DNA from: Bacteroidetes bacterium HGW-Bacteroidetes-17
Lineage (GTDB): Bacteria > Bacteroidota > Bacteroidia > Bacteroidales > GCA-2711565
DNA length: 45,785 nucleotides
Direction of reading: 5' to 3'
Assembly (NCBI GenBank): GCA_002840985.1
Contig: PHDM01000008.1
Coordinates: 1-45,785, forward strand
How positions within the stretch are numbered: position 1 is the stretch's first letter; every line of letters starts with the position of its first letter. Below, in pieces: positions 32,944-42,390 of this stretch. The position numbers and the translations under genes are program-made. The notes under the pieces are model-generated. The model was not told the DNA's origin and ran no database searches. It saw only the letters and a program-made list of their open reading frames with translations.

Positions 32944-33900
32944 TTAGTCAAACTCAGTTAATAATTCTTTAATATCGTAAACATTATAGGCTCCTTCGAT
33001 TTTTCTTTTGATCAGTTTTAAAGGAGTTTTCCATGAAAACGGTTTCTTCCGTGCAATCCCGTTAAAATCATTTTCCCCAAGATTTACCAATCTTTCGGTA
33101 ATTTTTTTAAGATGTTTGATGTAGGGAACATAGAGAATTTGAATGTCGTGCTCCTTCAATTTATAAATGCCTAATTCAACCTGGTTATTTTCCATTAAAA
33201 TGAAGTAATGAAAATGGTAAAAAATGAGCTTGCAGTTTTTATCCGATAAATCGTATTGTTGAATATTCCAGGGGGCCACTCCCCCGCCTCTGTTTTCAAG
33301 TACATGAACAATTCCTTTAAATCGTTCGGTCCAGTCGTCCAGATATTTTTGATCGCCAAATTTACCATCTTCATGCCTTGCATAGCACCAATCAATGCAC
33401 GCATTTCGCCACCAATTAAGCACTTTCATGCCATCCGGATTATTTTTAAAAGTCATGAATTGTACACAATAAATCCCGCTTTTCGCACTTTGATCATACC
33501 TTTTGGTGTATCGATGCTCGGTAATCAAAACCGATTTTTCTCCCATTTCTTCAATTAATACAGAAGGATCAGAAAAGAAATACAAATCGGCATCTAAATA
33601 AGTGCAGCTATCCAGTTTATAAGTTTCAATGGCATATTTAATAATTGAGGAGGTTGAGGTCCAGCAATATTCGGCTGCTGTTCTATCACTTTTTACTTTC
33701 AATAATTCCTCGTCTTCAAATTCGATTAATGAAATAACCGTAATCGATTCAAGATTTAATTTTTTCAGTAGAGAAAAACTTTGATCATCAAAAGCAAAAA
33801 TATATAAATGAAAATTCGCGCTGTGTTTTTTCAACGACTCATACATTGCCAGCCCGCGGGTCAGATAATTGCGATCGAACAAAGTGCAGTAACTATACAT
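32944..33900 (-). CDS. Glycosyltransferase, GT-A fold
   Basis: A 318-residue protein beginning MYSYCTLFDRNYLTRGLAMYESL, the start of GT8-like and related GT-A transferases that open with a sugar-nucleotide strand and a helix. The metal-binding DxD is seen in CTYLDADLYFFSDPSV at about residue 108. WRNACIDWCYARHEDGKFGDQKYLDDW is a recognisable later region in polysaccharide-locus transferases. The track TTG start at 33918 would add six residues; the ATG at 33900 gives an 8-base overlap with the upstream methyltransferase. Donor and acceptor unknown. Confidence 0.8.
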   Translation of the reverse strand: MYSYCTLFDRNYLTRGLAMYESLKKHSANFHLYIFAFDDQSFSLLKKLNLESITVISLIEFEDEELLKVKSDRTAAEYCWTSTSSIIKYAIETYKLDSCTYLDADLYFFSDPSVLIEEMGEKSVLITEHRYTKRYDQSAKSGIYCVQFMTFKNNPDGMKVLNWWRNACIDWCYARHEDGKFGDQKYLDDWTERFKGIVHVLENRGGGVAPWNIQQYDLSDKNCKLIFYHFHYFILMENNQVELGIYKLKEHDIQILYVPYIKHLKKITERLVNLGENDFNGIARKKPFSWKTPLKLIKRKIEGAYNVYDIKELLTEFD

Positions 33901-34621
33901 CTTTAACTTTTTTGGCAAGAATGATATTATCCAGATACAAGTCGTTGTTTTTAGGCAAAATTACAGAGAAAATGAGTCCCAAAATATTTATTGGTGCCAT
34001 TAATAAAATCGTAAATAGCAAATTCAGGAACACATATTTTGTCAAGGTAATTTTATAAATATAAGCATTGAGCAATTGAAATATAACGGTGATTCCATTA
34101 TTGCTTTTTCGCTGCTCTACAGTCTCAAATCCCTCTTCGGACAAAATATGTTTTAAGCCAAAGGATGAATATCTTGCATAATCGAAGGGTTGTTCGTGCT
34201 CGTCCCAAACAAACGGAACAGTCATAAGCATTAGCCCTTCTATTTTAGTTACCCTGTTAATTTCTTTTAAAAAAGCGTGTGGGTTAAATACATGTTCAAA
34301 AACCTGATTTGTTATGATACTATCAAAATGCTTATCCTCAAATGGCAAGCTCTTTCCGTTATAAAAAAAATCTACTTTTGGATTATCCCTATTGGCTTCA
34401 TTTTCAATTTCAACGCCTATATATTCATCAACATTGCAGGCTCGTTCATAGGGCTTGCTCCCGCATCCAACATCCAAAAGTTTACCCTTTAAATTTTTAG
34501 CCAGGGCAACTACATTTTTATTTAACCCTTTCCGGGCAAAATAAAATGGGTTGATAAAGAGCCCAATAAATTTAGGTGCAAATTGTTCTTTTTTATATAT
34601 TTTTTTCAGCTGATTAATCAT
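33893..34621 (-). CDS. Class I SAM-dependent methyltransferase with C-terminal membrane segment
   Basis: A 242-residue protein with motif I GKLLDVGCGSKPYERAC, the acidic ribose-binding VEIENEANRDN, FDSIITNQVFEHVFNPHAFLKE and LMLMTVPFVWDEHEQPFDYARY, which is Methyltransf_11-like. The last quarter has a long hydrophobic stretch (FLNLLFTILLMAPINILGLIFSVIL), so the enzyme is probably held at the inner membrane. It overlaps both neighbours by about 8 bases and likely modifies the product of the adjacent transferases. The substrate is not known. Confidence 0.83.
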   Translation of the reverse strand: MINQLKKIYKKEQFAPKFIGLFINPFYFARKGLNKNVVALAKNLKGKLLDVGCGSKPYERACNVDEYIGVEIENEANRDNPKVDFFYNGKSLPFEDKHFDSIITNQVFEHVFNPHAFLKEINRVTKIEGLMLMTVPFVWDEHEQPFDYARYSSFGLKHILSEEGFETVEQRKSNNGITVIFQLLNAYIYKITLTKYVFLNLLFTILLMAPINILGLIFSVILPKNNDLYLDNIILAKKVKDV

Positions 34622-36302
34622 TCCTTTTTAGTATCATACCTTTAAATATACAATCTTTTCTTTTCCCATCGTTTGCTTCGAATTCTTCAATCAACTGATA
34701 ATTTTTCGATATAAAAAACCGGATAAAAAATTGTTTGTTGAAGAACCAGCATGGATAACTGGCATCATATATACCAGGTGGTACCACTTGAAGCTTAATT
34801 TTATCCTGATTATCAAAACTAAAAGGAGTCCGATCGATCAATATATATTCAAAATCATGATTTAATAAACCATCAAGTATTTCATAAGGTTTTTCAATAT
34901 ATTGAAGTACGCTTGATAATACAAGCACTGAAGGATTTTCTTTAATCAAACACTCTTCAACGGTATGATAAAAATGCAGGTACTCATCCTCAAAATCTTT
35001 CTTCCCAATGTCAACAAAATGTTTTTGCTCAACAATATTCCATGAAATATGAGGAAGTGCATCCAGAAATTTTTTATTTTGATAATACGTACTCCCAAGG
35101 CTGCCTCCAAAGTCGAGAACGCTTAATCCTTTAGGTTTATTGGCAGATGCAAGCATTAACCCTGCTAATAATGGCCAGGAATATTCAATTTCGTTAAAAA
35201 CTACACTGTCCCTCTCAAAGGCCACTTCTCCATTCTTTACTTTTAAGAGCGACTCTTTTACTTTATGAATAATTACGTCATCATCGTAGCCTTTAGCTTC
35301 AGAATTTGCATCATCCCATGTAACATAATCCCCTTTCCATCCAAATTTTCGATTTTTAAAATGTTCTAAAAACGTTGTAAATATAGGTGGAAGGAGCCCT
35401 TTTATAAAATTTTTTATGGAACTTTCCTTTATTTTCGAATTTGATTTTTGAACCAGATTTTGTTTAATTGAATTGAAAAATACTTCGAATTTTCTTCTGG
35501 CATCCATGTCTTCGATCAGGTCAACCCTTGAAATGTTTGAAGCAGGATTCAGTTGGACCCGATATATATCAGAAGTACCACAATGGGTTCCACTGCTATC
35601 ATCACCAATATTTTGAATATATGACACTGAAGGATAAAGTGTTAACATTTCCTTTAAGAACACACTCATCGACCACCTTATGGCCCAAGAACTATTTTTA
35701 CCCCGAATTTGATTTTTCAACATTCTGACATATCCATAACTATGGTTAAAATCAGCTTCTTTTTTTAAATTTTTCCTTTTGATTTCCTTAAGCAGTTTCT
35801 TTCCATCCGGCTCAAAATATCTCCATGCACGATCCCATGTTGCCCAGCCCCAACAATCGGCTCCTTTGATAAAAAAGGTATCCGGAAGATTTTTAATCGG
35901 ATAAACATATCCATGTATTGAAGCGACTTTAGCATCATTTTTATAGATCTCTAATGCCTCATTCATAAATTTCAAAAACACAGGGCTGGTCACCAGATCA
36001 TCCTCCAGTACAATTATTTTTCCATATTTATTTACAATATCTGTAACCCCATCGATGATCGAATTTGCGAGTCCCCAATTTTTTTCTCTTTCAATGATTG
36101 TAATTTTCCTGAACCCCTCAATGGTATGAATATAATTTCTAACCTCATTTACCTTTTTTACACTATTTTCGTTAGCAGGGGCATCTGAATAAATAAAAAG
36201 GTCACTCTCGTTTGCCAGTTCATTTTGCTGCAATGCCTTCACCGTTTGCATTGTGTGCAAAGGACGGTTATATACAAAAAGAACAATTGGAGCCAACTTC
36301 AT
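34614..36302 (-). CDS. Fusion of a GT-A glycosyltransferase and a TIGR04325-type methyltransferase
   Basis: A 562-residue protein with two parts. Residues 1 to about 320 are a glycosyltransferase: APIVLFVYNRPLHTMQTVKAL at the N-terminus, GKIIVLEDDLVTSPVFLKF with the metal-binding acidic pair near residue 98, and GADCWGWATWDRAWRYFEPD. Residues about 335-562 look like a TIGR04325 putative methyltransferase: WKGDYVTWDDANSEAKGYD, KGLSVLDFGGSLGSTYYQNKKFL, WNIVEQKHFVDIGKK and VLVLSSVLQYIEKPYEIL. The two functions are usually on separate genes in polysaccharide loci. One enzyme could thus add a sugar and then methylate it, perhaps as a chain-end cap; this is inference. Confidence 0.82.
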   Translation of the reverse strand: MKLAPIVLFVYNRPLHTMQTVKALQQNELANESDLFIYSDAPANENSVKKVNEVRNYIHTIEGFRKITIIEREKNWGLANSIIDGVTDIVNKYGKIIVLEDDLVTSPVFLKFMNEALEIYKNDAKVASIHGYVYPIKNLPDTFFIKGADCWGWATWDRAWRYFEPDGKKLLKEIKRKNLKKEADFNHSYGYVRMLKNQIRGKNSSWAIRWSMSVFLKEMLTLYPSVSYIQNIGDDSSGTHCGTSDIYRVQLNPASNISRVDLIEDMDARRKFEVFFNSIKQNLVQKSNSKIKESSIKNFIKGLLPPIFTTFLEHFKNRKFGWKGDYVTWDDANSEAKGYDDDVIIHKVKESLLKVKNGEVAFERDSVVFNEIEYSWPLLAGLMLASANKPKGLSVLDFGGSLGSTYYQNKKFLDALPHISWNIVEQKHFVDIGKKDFEDEYLHFYHTVEECLIKENPSVLVLSSVLQYIEKPYEILDGLLNHDFEYILIDRTPFSFDNQDKIKLQVVPPGIYDASYPCWFFNKQFFIRFFISKNYQLIEEFEANDGKRKDCIFKGMILKRND

Positions 36303-36367
36303 GCTAAATAATTAAAGTTTTTATACGACAATTTTTGATTTTAAATGCCTGACATTCATAATTATTT

Positions 36368-38983
36368 CTATATAATCGTATCTTCTTTCATGCCCGTAAC
36401 TTTAGAAGCTGAAATAAATTTCCATATATTATAAGCAAGTAAAGAAAAAACTGACAAGAGTAATAAGTAAGATGAATATTTATTAATTGCATTACCTAGA
36501 ATATAGGATCTGGGTTCAAACTTAAACACAATGGTATGATTACCTGGAGGAACAACTAACGCACGGAATAAATAGTTAGCCCTTAAATAATCCACAGGTT
36601 TATCATCAATATATACATGCCATCCTTTAGGATAGTATATCTCTGAAAATACTGCCAGCATATTGGCATTTGAGTTTGATTTATAGGTTAAGATATGAGG
36701 TTTATAATTTTCCAGGCTGATTGACGCTTCAGGGTCAAATCCTAAATTTTCTAATTCCATCCCTTTAAACTCAACATTTACGACTGCATCTTCTCGTGGG
36801 TTTACGCTTGTCATAGCCTCAAATTCATCATCTGCACTCTCAACCCATTTTATATTTTTGACAAACCATGCATTACCCATTGCATCCCTATTATAGAAAG
36901 CGGGTTCATTAGGATTTGTTATAATATACTTTGTGTTTAACATATTTAGTAAACTATAAGAGTCAGGAATTTGTCCGGATTGAACATTTCTGGCAAAATT
37001 CTGGATTTGTTGAACAAGAACTCCACGATCAAGTAAATCCTGATAACGCCTTAACTTTGCAGGGCTGTAACCACTTAATGATTTATGATAATAAGAAGTT
37101 AATGCATCTGAAAAATTAATCCCTCCAGCAAGGTTTAATACCCTATAATCAGTGTTTAAATTCAGTGCGATGAGATCAGGACTTTCTGTATTCTTAAGAA
37201 ATGAGTTATCCTTATATTTAGTTAGAAATGATTCAACTTTTGATTTAACATCCGGTGATAACATTTCACTGTTATAAATTGACAAATCGGCATTTGTCGG
37301 AGCAAAATATGCTTCGGTATTGCGCACTGTTTTAAAATCCTCGTGTGAAACATATCGTGTATCCACTAAAGCTAAATCCAGCAAAATTAGAATTAACATA
37401 GAAGCGCCCATTAATATTTTATTGAGTTTTTTGATATGATAGAACCACAATACACCAGTACCGGCAATTATGAAGAAAAAAGAACGGATTGCATCCATTC
37501 TCAATATTGATTTACGATCAATCATCAGTGCATTAATAAACTCAGAATTGTTCGCATAAATAGCATCGTTCGGGCCAGTAAAACTCCCGGCTAATCCGGG
37601 AAACAATGCGAAAAATAAGGCTATACCGCCAACAACAGCAAATGCCCACTTAATTGCAAACAGAAATTTCTGTCTATTATAATCTTTAAATAATTCATTC
37701 AAGGCAAGTACCCCGAAAAAAGGAATCGTATATTGAATAATGACAAGAATGGTAGTTACTGCCCTAAATTTATTATACAATGGAAAATAGTTAAAAATAA
37801 ACCGATTAAAAATTTCAAAATGATAACCCCAAGCTAACATCAATGCAAATAAAGAAATACTTAGGATCCACCATTTTTCTTTGTTTTTGAGGAAAAACAT
37901 TGCAAACACAAATAAGAAAAAGGCCAATGCACCCATATATGCAGGGCCTTCAGTATTTGGCTGTGTCCCCCAATATAAAGGTAATTGATTTATTACCTGG
38001 TTGGCTTGAGCCCGATTACCCTTGCTATAAAGTTTATAAACTTCTGATTTTTCAGAAAGCTTTCCAGCAGAACTGCCCCCTCTAAAATTGGGAATCAATA
38101 AATTAAATGACTCTCCAAGTCCATAACTCCATTGTGTGGCATATTCAAAGTCCAATCCATCTGTAGATTCAGCCTGTTCAGTAGCCGCACTTGCCGATAG
38201 AATCGTATTGCCCCGAGCAGAAAACTGGGTATATTCACGGGTTGTCCAAATTGAACTAATATTTGTTAATCCTGCTAATAATGCAGCAACAATTAAGATA
38301 GCTGTTTTTTTCAGAAAGGCGATGAAAGTTTTAGTCTTAAAAGCCATTACTAAAAAATATATTCCAAGTGCTATTACAATAAGTATGTTATAATAAACTA
38401 TCTGATAATGCCCCGATGCAAGTTCTAACGCAAGAAATAATGCCATCACAATTGCACCTGTAATCACTTTACTCCTTTTGTAAGCAAGGTAAATCCCAGC
38501 GATAACTCCCGGCATATAAGCCAACCCTATTACCTTTGTTACATGGCCCGCACCGATAATTATTATAAAATAGGATGAGAAAGCATATACTACACTACCA
38601 ATGATACTAATCCATGGATTAACTCCATAACAAATCAATAAAAGATAAAACGATATCATCGCAATAAAAAGATAAGCTATGGGTCCACCTGAGGTAAAAA
38701 AGTTAATGATTTGTGTTATAACATACAAGGGTGCCTCGCTTTTAATCCATATTGTATAAGTCGGCATTCCTCCAAAAGCCGCATTTGTCCATGCACAAAA
38801 ATCACCGGTAAGAGACACATAGGGTATGATTTCACCCTGTTGGCTCTTGGCGGTAATATTATCGGTTCCATGCAATACTTTCCCCTGACTTGCAGGCAGA
38901 AAATAAATGTATGAAATCAACAAAAAAGCAACGATTGCAAATATGTGAGGTAGAACTTTTTTTAATGTGTTATTTTTCTGCAT
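36368..38983 (-). CDS. YfhO family membrane protein (first of two)
   Basis: An 871-residue protein with about 12 or more hydrophobic helices in the first 560 residues and a soluble C-terminal part before a final helix. Early GTDNITAKSQQGEIIPY, FAFSSYFIIIIGAGHVTKV-like (VVYAFSSYFIIIIGAGHVTK), SFNLLIPNFRGGSSAGKL and the later VVPPGNHTIVFKFEPRSYILGNAI are the family hallmarks. YfhO proteins resemble GT-C glycosyltransferases; some Firmicutes members glycosylate lipoteichoic acid, while the Bacteroidetes members have no known substrate. It lies two bases after the GT2 gene and is paralogous to the protein at 42391-44880. Confidence 0.92.
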   Translation of the reverse strand: MQKNNTLKKVLPHIFAIVAFLLISYIYFLPASQGKVLHGTDNITAKSQQGEIIPYVSLTGDFCAWTNAAFGGMPTYTIWIKSEAPLYVITQIINFFTSGGPIAYLFIAMISFYLLLICYGVNPWISIIGSVVYAFSSYFIIIIGAGHVTKVIGLAYMPGVIAGIYLAYKRSKVITGAIVMALFLALELASGHYQIVYYNILIVIALGIYFLVMAFKTKTFIAFLKKTAILIVAALLAGLTNISSIWTTREYTQFSARGNTILSASAATEQAESTDGLDFEYATQWSYGLGESFNLLIPNFRGGSSAGKLSEKSEVYKLYSKGNRAQANQVINQLPLYWGTQPNTEGPAYMGALAFFLFVFAMFFLKNKEKWWILSISLFALMLAWGYHFEIFNRFIFNYFPLYNKFRAVTTILVIIQYTIPFFGVLALNELFKDYNRQKFLFAIKWAFAVVGGIALFFALFPGLAGSFTGPNDAIYANNSEFINALMIDRKSILRMDAIRSFFFIIAGTGVLWFYHIKKLNKILMGASMLILILLDLALVDTRYVSHEDFKTVRNTEAYFAPTNADLSIYNSEMLSPDVKSKVESFLTKYKDNSFLKNTESPDLIALNLNTDYRVLNLAGGINFSDALTSYYHKSLSGYSPAKLRRYQDLLDRGVLVQQIQNFARNVQSGQIPDSYSLLNMLNTKYIITNPNEPAFYNRDAMGNAWFVKNIKWVESADDEFEAMTSVNPREDAVVNVEFKGMELENLGFDPEASISLENYKPHILTYKSNSNANMLAVFSEIYYPKGWHVYIDDKPVDYLRANYLFRALVVPPGNHTIVFKFEPRSYILGNAINKYSSYLLLLSVFSLLAYNIWKFISASKVTGMKEDTII

Positions 38984-38985
38984 TG

Positions 38986-39750
38986 CTATAAATATTTCAT
39001 TCTGAATAGTGGAACAATTTTTAATTTAAGTAAAAAATTATCAATGACAAAGTACAGGTGAGCAAATAAACTTTGAAATATTCCAAAATGCGTGTTAATG
39101 ATCTGGAATCTGTCGAGCCAGCTCTTTTTCAGATTTTGGTTCGAAAACCCACCTTCAGCGAAATTTGAGATGATTGTTTTTGTAAAGATAATTTGTTCTG
39201 AAGCTTTCAAAGATTTTATTAGCCAGTCAACATCGGCTGCAAATTTATATTGCAAGTCATAATAAGGTGCGATTTCTTTCTTTACAAGTATAGACTGGTG
39301 GCAAACAACCATTCCTTTTCTGAAATTTTTCCATGTTAAATTTTGGGGTAATTTTTTACGTCGAAGCCCTAACACTTCTCCATCATTACCAAGGATCAAT
39401 GTTTCTCCATAAAATATTTCAGCTAAAGGATACTGTTCGAATGGAATTTTTTCAAGTGTTCTATTCTCATGGAATGAATCTCCGGCATTTAAAAATAACA
39501 AATAATCGCCATTAGCAAAACCTAACCCTTTATTCATGGCATCATAGATTCCTTGATCGGGTTCACTAATCCAATGTGTAATTAAATTTTCATATTTTTT
39601 AATTATGCTAATTGTAGAATCTGTTGAACCACCATCAATGATGATAAGTTCATAAATTTTGGCAGACTGTTCAAAAATACTCTTGAGCGTTCCTTCAAGG
39701 ATTTCTCCGCAGTTATATGTCACAGTAATTATACTAACTTTTGGATTCAT
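38986..39750 (-). CDS. Glycosyltransferase family 2 protein
   Basis: A 254-residue GT-A enzyme with VSIITVTYNCGEILEGTLKS, the IIDGGSTDSTISII motif, WISEPDQGIYDAMNKGLGFANGDYLLFLNAGDSF and a C-terminal FAADVDWLIKSL. The SEPDQGIYDAMNKG stretch is shared by WcaE-like and related enzymes of polysaccharide loci. It follows fcl by 8 bases, which makes fucosyl transfer a reasonable but unproven guess. No membrane helix is obvious. Confidence 0.88.
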   Translation of the reverse strand: MNPKVSIITVTYNCGEILEGTLKSIFEQSAKIYELIIIDGGSTDSTISIIKKYENLITHWISEPDQGIYDAMNKGLGFANGDYLLFLNAGDSFHENRTLEKIPFEQYPLAEIFYGETLILGNDGEVLGLRRKKLPQNLTWKNFRKGMVVCHQSILVKKEIAPYYDLQYKFAADVDWLIKSLKASEQIIFTKTIISNFAEGGFSNQNLKKSWLDRFQIINTHFGIFQSLFAHLYFVIDNFLLKLKIVPLFRMKYL

Positions 39751-39758
39751 CTATTCGA

Positions 39759-40859
39759 CTATCTTTTATATTGTAAACCAATAAGCATTTTAATTCCTTC
39801 TTCTAAACTAATTTCATGTGTCCACCCCAGCTTATGTAATTTTGAAATATTTGTTACTTTACGCATTGTTCCATCGGGTTTTCCGGGATTGAACTGAAAA
39901 TCCCCCTTAAAACCTATTAGTTTTTTTATTAGTTCTACCAATTCACTAATAGAGATTTCTTCACCTGTTCCGATATTTATATGGGTATTTCTAATTTCTG
40001 AATTTTGGGTGCTTTTGACTGAGTATAGATCATTAAAATTAACTTTCTCCATGATATGTACACATGCATCGGCCATTTCCTCACTCCACATAAACTCTCG
40101 TTTTGGGGTACCTGTACCCCAAATTTCAACGTTCACTTCCTTTTTCTCCTGATCGAATTTGATCCCATATTTAGTAAGGATAGCAACGATATCATTCTGG
40201 CTAGATGCTCCATCAATACCTTCGATGGGATTATTATGTAAATCCTTCCGAATGGAGTTCCATTCATCATTTTCAAGGAATTTTCCAAGCATAACCTTAC
40301 GAACCAATGCAGGTAACACGTGCGATTTTTCAAGGTCAAAATTGTCATTCGGCCCATATAAATTCGTAGGCATCACCGAAATAAAATTTGTGCCATATTG
40401 CAAATTATAACTCTCGCACATCTTGATCCCTGCAATTTTAGCAATGGCATAAGGTTCATTGGTGTATTCAAGGGGGCCTGTTAAAAGTTCAGTTTCCTTC
40501 ATTGGTTGAGTTGCCTCTTTAGGATAAATGCACGTACTTCCTAAAAAAAGTAATTTTTTAACACCAAACTTCCATGCGTTATGAATCACGTTATTCTGAA
40601 TCATCAGGTTTTCATAAATAAAATCGGCACGATACGTATTGTTTGCAACGATCCCACCAACTTTTGCGGCAGCCAGGAAAACATATTCTGGCTTTTCATC
40701 TTTAAAAAAATTAGCTGTTGCATTTTGATCAATCAGATTTAATTCGCTAGAATCCCTTACAATAATATTGAAGTAACCTTTTTCATGCAGGTTCTTTAAG
40801 ATAGCTGACCCAACCAATCCATTATGTCCGGCAATATATATTTTAGCATCCTTATGCAT
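39759..40859 (-). CDS. fcl: GDP-L-fucose synthase
   Basis: A 366-residue NADPH-dependent epimerase-reductase that turns GDP-4-keto-6-deoxymannose into GDP-L-fucose. Seen are AKIYIAGHNGLVGSAI at the N-terminus, the catalytic serine in FLGSTCIYPKEATQPM, the YxxxK in NEPYAIAKIAGIKM, NLYGPNDNFDLEKSHVLPALVRK and WGTGTPKREFMWSEEMA. The protein is about 45 residues longer than the E. coli enzyme, because of an insert after the LPALVRK region (NPIEGIDGASSQNDIVAILT); such inserts occur in other Bacteroidetes copies. It overlaps gmd by one base. Confidence 0.95.
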   Translation of the reverse strand: MHKDAKIYIAGHNGLVGSAILKNLHEKGYFNIIVRDSSELNLIDQNATANFFKDEKPEYVFLAAAKVGGIVANNTYRADFIYENLMIQNNVIHNAWKFGVKKLLFLGSTCIYPKEATQPMKETELLTGPLEYTNEPYAIAKIAGIKMCESYNLQYGTNFISVMPTNLYGPNDNFDLEKSHVLPALVRKVMLGKFLENDEWNSIRKDLHNNPIEGIDGASSQNDIVAILTKYGIKFDQEKKEVNVEIWGTGTPKREFMWSEEMADACVHIMEKVNFNDLYSVKSTQNSEIRNTHINIGTGEEISISELVELIKKLIGFKGDFQFNPGKPDGTMRKVTNISKLHKLGWTHEISLEEGIKMLIGLQYKR

Positions 40860-41974
40860 TATTCATACTGGTTTAAAGTTTTATATCCGCCTTCTGATAT
40901 GTATTTTTCCCGTTTCATTAACGCGAGATCTGATAGTGCCATATCTTTTATTAGATCTTCCAAACTATATTTTGGCTTCCAGCCAAGTTTAGTATTGGCT
41001 TTAGTTGGGTCGCCTAATAATAATTCAACTTCTGTAGGTCTGAAATATTTAGCATCTACTTCAATTACTTTTGCGCCAACTTTTATTTTGAATTCATTGT
41101 TTATGACTTTTTTAACAAAGCCACACTCTTTTTCATTTTTACCAACAAAATCAATTTCAATGCCTAATTGTTCAAATGCCAAATAAACGAACTTCCTGAC
41201 TTCGGTTGTCACTCCTGTTGCAATTACATAGTCGTCGGGTTGATCTTGCTGAAGCATCAAATACATTGCTTCGACGAAGTCCTTTGCATGACCCCAGTCT
41301 CTTTTTGCAGAAAGATTTCCAAGATAAAGTTTTTCTTGCAAGCCGAGTGCAATTCTTGCAGCTGCCATCGTAATTTTTCTGGTAACAAAAGTTTCGCCTC
41401 TGATAGGTGACTCATGATTAAATAAAATCCCATTACTTGCATGTAATCCATATGCTTCACGATAGTTTACCGTGATCCAATAGGCATAAAGTTTTGCTGC
41501 TGCATAAGGTGATCTGGGATAAAATGGCGTATTTTCAGTTTGAGGAATTTCATGGACCTTACCGAAAAGTTCGGAAGTAGATGCCTGATAAAATCTGGTT
41601 TTTTGGGATAAATCCAACAATTTAATTGCTTCTAAAATTCGAAGAGTTCCTAATCCATCAGCATTTGCGGTATACTCCGGTGTTTCAAAGCTAACCTGTA
41701 CATGCGATTGTGCCGCCAAATTATAAATTTCATCAGGATGCACCTCCTGTATAATCCTGATTAAATTGGCAGCATCTGTCATATCCCCATAATGCAAAAT
41801 AAAATTTTGATTCTTTGTATGAGGATCTTGATAAAGATGGTCAATCCGCTGTGTATTAAATAATGAACTTCTTCTTTTTATTCCATGAACAATATAACCT
41901 TTGCTGAGAAGCAGCTCCGCCAGATAAGCCCCATCCTGACCTGTTATTCCCGTAATTAGTGCAATCTTATTCAT
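40859..41974 (-). CDS. gmd: GDP-mannose 4,6-dehydratase
   Basis: A 371-residue extended SDR that makes GDP-4-keto-6-deoxymannose from GDP-mannose. The NADP motif [55 protein letters not shown], the catalytic STSELFGKV and [20 protein letters not shown], and [19 protein letters not shown] are canonical. As the first gene of the minus-strand operon, coupled to fcl by a one-base overlap, it sets up the GDP-fucose supply for this polysaccharide. Confidence 0.97.
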   Translation of the reverse strand: MNKIALITGITGQDGAYLAELLLSKGYIVHGIKRRSSLFNTQRIDHLYQDPHTKNQNFILHYGDMTDAANLIRIIQEVHPDEIYNLAAQSHVQVSFETPEYTANADGLGTLRILEAIKLLDLSQKTRFYQASTSELFGKVHEIPQTENTPFYPRSPYAAAKLYAYWITVNYREAYGLHASNGILFNHESPIRGETFVTRKITMAAARIALGLQEKLYLGNLSAKRDWGHAKDFVEAMYLMLQQDQPDDYVIATGVTTEVRKFVYLAFEQLGIEIDFVGKNEKECGFVKKVINNEFKIKVGAKVIEVDAKYFRPTEVELLLGDPTKANTKLGWKPKYSLEDLIKDMALSDLALMKREKYISEGGYKTLNQYE

Positions 41975-42390
41975 CTGTTTATTTTTTTATAATTTATTAA
42001 ACCGGTCAGATGCCTGCCTGTCGGCAGACAGGGAATACGCCATGAAATAATCATTCTAGGTTTGTGTAAAAATTTGTTTCTCATGGCTATTTCATATTTC
42101 GAATTCTTTCATTAATTATATCAACATTCATTATTCCAGCCTATTTACAAGAAGACTTTTTTGGCTGTTAACAACTATATAATTTACAAATCCTTAATAA
42201 GCTTTGCTTTCAAATGATGCTTTTCCCAGATACTACTTCTAACATAAAAACCTGCTATGTTAATTTCAGGTATGGGACTAGTCATAGATTTAATTATTTA
42301 ACAGCACTTTCGAGACTAACTATTATAAATACGCCAGGCATATTAAGCACATCAAAGTTAAAAAAAACTACAAACTTATATCATTACATT
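41975..42390. other. 416-base gap between the second YfhO gene and gmd
   Basis: AT-rich sequence with one REP-like palindrome at 42014-42032 close to the gmd start. No gene is visible. The 80-residue plus-strand ORF that enters from here into the YfhO gene has no recognisable features. No clear promoter box for gmd was found. Confidence 0.5.
42014..42032. repeat. REP-like palindrome upstream of gmd
   Basis: The stretch CTGCCTGTCGGCAGACAGG can fold in two ways: CCTGTC-GGCA-GACAGG, or CTGCC-TGTC-GGCAG. It is GC-rich in an AT-rich gap, and its CTGCC/GGCAG core is shared with the palindromes at 31290-31323. Confidence 0.6.

Noticed and set aside
3148-42032. Palindromes scattered through the window as parts of a CRISPR array
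   Set aside because: They differ from each other, are irregularly spaced, and no cas genes or regular spacers are present.
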